NCBI GenBank assembly: GCA_018657165.1
Contig: JABHXS010000010.1
Location: 1-9,723 of the forward strand
Direction of reading: 5' to 3'
DNA length: 9,723 bases
Source: Nitrosomonadales bacterium
GTDB lineage: Bacteria > Pseudomonadota > Gammaproteobacteria > Burkholderiales > Methylophilaceae
How positions within the stretch are numbered: the stretch's first letter is position 1; each line of letters starts with the position of its first letter. Shown here one piece after another: positions 8,262-9,723 of this stretch. The notes beneath the pieces were generated by a model. That model was not told where the DNA came from. It saw nothing but the letters and a program-made list of their open reading frames with translations, and made no database searches. Position numbers and translations under genes: made by a program.

Positions 8262-9548
8262 ATGATAGATATTAATTTACTTAGGAATAATATTGATGAG
8301 GTTGAAAATAAACTCAATTCAAGGGGTTTTAAATTAGACAGGAAAAGTTTTGTTAGTTTTGAGAGTGACCGAAAAAATTTGCAAATTAAGGTTCAAGAGC
8401 TCCAAGAATCAAGAAATGAGCTTTCCAAAAGGATAGGCATAGAAAAATCAAAGGGTAATGAGGCATCCGAACTTATGAAGTCGGTAGGTGACATAAACGT
8501 TTTATTGAAAGAAGAAAATGAGGCTCTAGAGATAATACAAAGTAACATCCAAGATTTTCTACTAAACATACCAAATTTAGCGCATGAGTCTGTTCCTGTT
8601 GGTTTAAATGAGGATGAAAATCAATTGATAAAGGAAGTAGGCGAAAAAAAAGAATATTCTTTTAAGGCAAAGGATCATGTGGATTTAGGGGAAAAATTAG
8701 GATTAGATTTTGATTTAGGAGTTAAGTTATCAGGAGCTAGATTTACCACTATCCGATCTAACCTTGCAAGTCTTCATCGAGCGCTTGGGCAGTTTATGCT
8801 TGATATACAAACTCTCGAGAATGGGTATGAAGAGTGTTACACACCATATTTAGTTAATTATGAGTCACTTCAAGGTACAGGCCAGCTACCGAAATTCGAA
8901 GAAGATTTATTTGTAACAAAAAAAGGCGGTAGCGAAGACAGGCTTTATCTAATTCCAACAGGTGAAGTTCCTTTAACCAATTTTGTAAGAGATAGCATTG
9001 TTGATTTAATAGAATTACCCATAAAATTAACAGCTTTGACGCCATGTTTTAGATCTGAAGCTGGATCCTATGGTAAAGATACACGTGGGATGATAAGGCA
9101 GCATCAGTTTGATAAAGTTGAACTTGTTCAAATATGTCATCCAAACCAAAGCTATAAAGTCCTTGATGAAATGCTCAGTCATGCAGAACTTATCTTAAAA
9201 AAATTAGCCCTTCCATATAGGGTAATGAATTTATGTACAGGAGATATAGGTTTTGGTGCTGCAAAAACTTACGATATTGAAGTTTGGATGCCATCACAGG
9301 AATGCTACAGGGAGATTTCATCTATTTCAAACTGTGAAGACTTTCAAGCGAGAAGACTTAAAGCAAGATTTAAAGATAGTGATAAGAAAAATAAGCTACT
9401 TCATACATTAAATGGATCAGGCATTGCTGTTGGTAGAGCAATGGTTGCGATTATTGAAAATTATCAGTTAGAAAATGGAGATATTAGAGTGCCAGAGGTA
9501 TTAATTTCCTACATGAATGGGGTTGAGGTTATTGAAGCACGAAAGTAA
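8262..9548 (+). CDS. serS: Seryl-tRNA synthetase
   Basis: Class II aminoacyl-tRNA synthetase that charges tRNA-Ser, and also tRNA-Sec where present, with serine. Its 428 residues are typical. Residues about 30-100 form the long antiparallel coiled-coil arm that grips the tRNA variable loop, rich in Glu, Lys and Leu. The catalytic core starts near 138. TGE (233-235) matches the serine-binding loop. Motif 2 is PCFRSEAGS (261-269), with Arg264 as the class II arginine, continuing through RGMIRQHQF (275-283). Motif 3 is NGSGIAVGRAMVAIIE (384-399), with Arg392. A weak CGGAA lies about ten bases before the ATG. The gene sits six bases after rarA and is probably the last gene of the ftsK-lolA-rarA-serS unit. 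It converges on rpiA with a single base between the stop codons. Confidence 0.97.
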   Translation: MIDINLLRNNIDEVENKLNSRGFKLDRKSFVSFESDRKNLQIKVQELQESRNELSKRIGIEKSKGNEASELMKSVGDINVLLKEENEALEIIQSNIQDFLLNIPNLAHESVPVGLNEDENQLIKEVGEKKEYSFKAKDHVDLGEKLGLDFDLGVKLSGARFTTIRSNLASLHRALGQFMLDIQTLENGYEECYTPYLVNYESLQGTGQLPKFEEDLFVTKKGGSEDRLYLIPTGEVPLTNFVRDSIVDLIELPIKLTALTPCFRSEAGSYGKDTRGMIRQHQFDKVELVQICHPNQSYKVLDEMLSHAELILKKLALPYRVMNLCTGDIGFGAAKTYDIEVWMPSQECYREISSISNCEDFQARRLKARFKDSDKKNKLLHTLNGSGIAVGRAMVAIIENYQLENGDIRVPEVLISYMNGVEVIEARK

Positions 9549-9569
9549 ACTAAATTATTTTTTTTACTT
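9543..9569. repeat. Weak inverted repeat at the serS/rpiA junction
   Basis: AAGTAAA (9543-9549) and TTTACTT (9563-9569) are perfect reverse complements with a 13-base loop, and the pair spans both stop codons. All but one pair in the stem are A-T, and no T-run follows the hairpin on either strand, so it is a poor intrinsic terminator. It is recorded only because nothing else between the two convergent genes could end transcription. Confidence 0.25.
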
Positions 9570-9723
9570 GACCATTGTCAGAAACTAAAGCCAACTTAGC
9601 CATATTTAAAAACAATCCATGCTCAAAAACACCTGGAGTGTTTGCTACTTCTCTACCTAGCTCATTTAAACTTGTATATGAAAATTCACAATCAAGAACA
9701 AAATTACCATATGATGTGATAGC
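9550..9723 (-). CDS. rpiA: Ribose-5-phosphate isomerase A, C-terminal part
   Basis: Partial gene running off the right edge; 57 C-terminal residues and the TAG stop (9552-9550) are visible. RpiA interconverts ribose 5-phosphate and ribulose 5-phosphate in the pentose phosphate pathway, feeding nucleotide synthesis and, in ribulose monophosphate methylotrophs, formaldehyde fixation. The visible end has the family's pattern: GNFVLDCEF (residues 6-14 of the fragment), then NELGREV, PGVFEHGLF (30-38) and a last strand ending MAKLALVSDNGQVKKII. This compares with the PGVVTVGLF and GVKTIVK-type end of E. coli RpiA. The catalytic residues lie outside the window. The gene converges on serS with one base between the stop codons. 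Confidence 0.9.
   Translation of the reverse strand, partial: AITSYGNFVLDCEFSYTSLNELGREVANTPGVFEHGLFLNMAKLALVSDNGQVKKII

Noticed and set aside
9557..9565. T-run after serS as its terminator.
   Set aside because: No stable GC hairpin precedes it, and the run encodes the Lys-Lys-Ile end of rpiA on the other strand.

Overview
This is an ordinary-looking, AT-rich (about one third GC by eye), densely packed bacterial housekeeping region with nine complete or nearly complete protein genes and one partial gene. The run trxB (minus) / ftsK-lolA-rarA-serS (plus) is the order known from Gamma- and Betaproteobacteria. LolA implies an outer membrane. A SmrB-like gene behind trxB, no lrp between trxB and ftsK, an FtsK with a short linker, low GC and very short gaps together suggest a streamlined, possibly aquatic, beta- or gammaproteobacterium; a Methylophilales (OM43-like) lineage is my best guess, but the sequence alone does not settle it.

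Layout. 15-1205: ammonium channel (Amt), whose start could lie left of the window. 1249-2411: ispD and ispF, overlapping by 4 bases, two steps of the non-mevalonate isoprenoid pathway. A 34-bp near-perfect inverted repeat (1225-1258) covers the ispD start codon. 2421-3903, minus strand: trxB followed by a SmrB-like ribosome-associated nuclease gene, overlapping by 8 bases. 3904-4066 is the only sizeable gap (163 bp) and carries plausible divergent promoters for trxB and ftsK. 4067-9548: ftsK, lolA, rarA and serS form a tight apparent operon (8-base overlap, 0-base gap, 6-base gap). 9550-9723: the C-terminal end of rpiA on the minus strand, convergent with serS and separated from it by one base.

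Functional themes are nitrogen uptake (Amt), isoprenoid precursors (IspD, IspF), thiol redox balance (TrxB), rescue of collided ribosomes (SmrB-like), chromosome segregation at division (FtsK), lipoprotein export (LolA), replication-fork maintenance (RarA), serine tRNA charging (SerS) and the pentose phosphate pathway (RpiA). I found no tRNA, rRNA, CRISPR array, insertion sequence, phage gene or defence system, and no convincing undescribed multi-gene system. The points worth a second look are regulatory: the dyad and extended -10 at the ispD start, the TTG start of ftsK, two KOPS-like octamers on the plus strand, and the scarcity of Shine-Dalgarno sequences.
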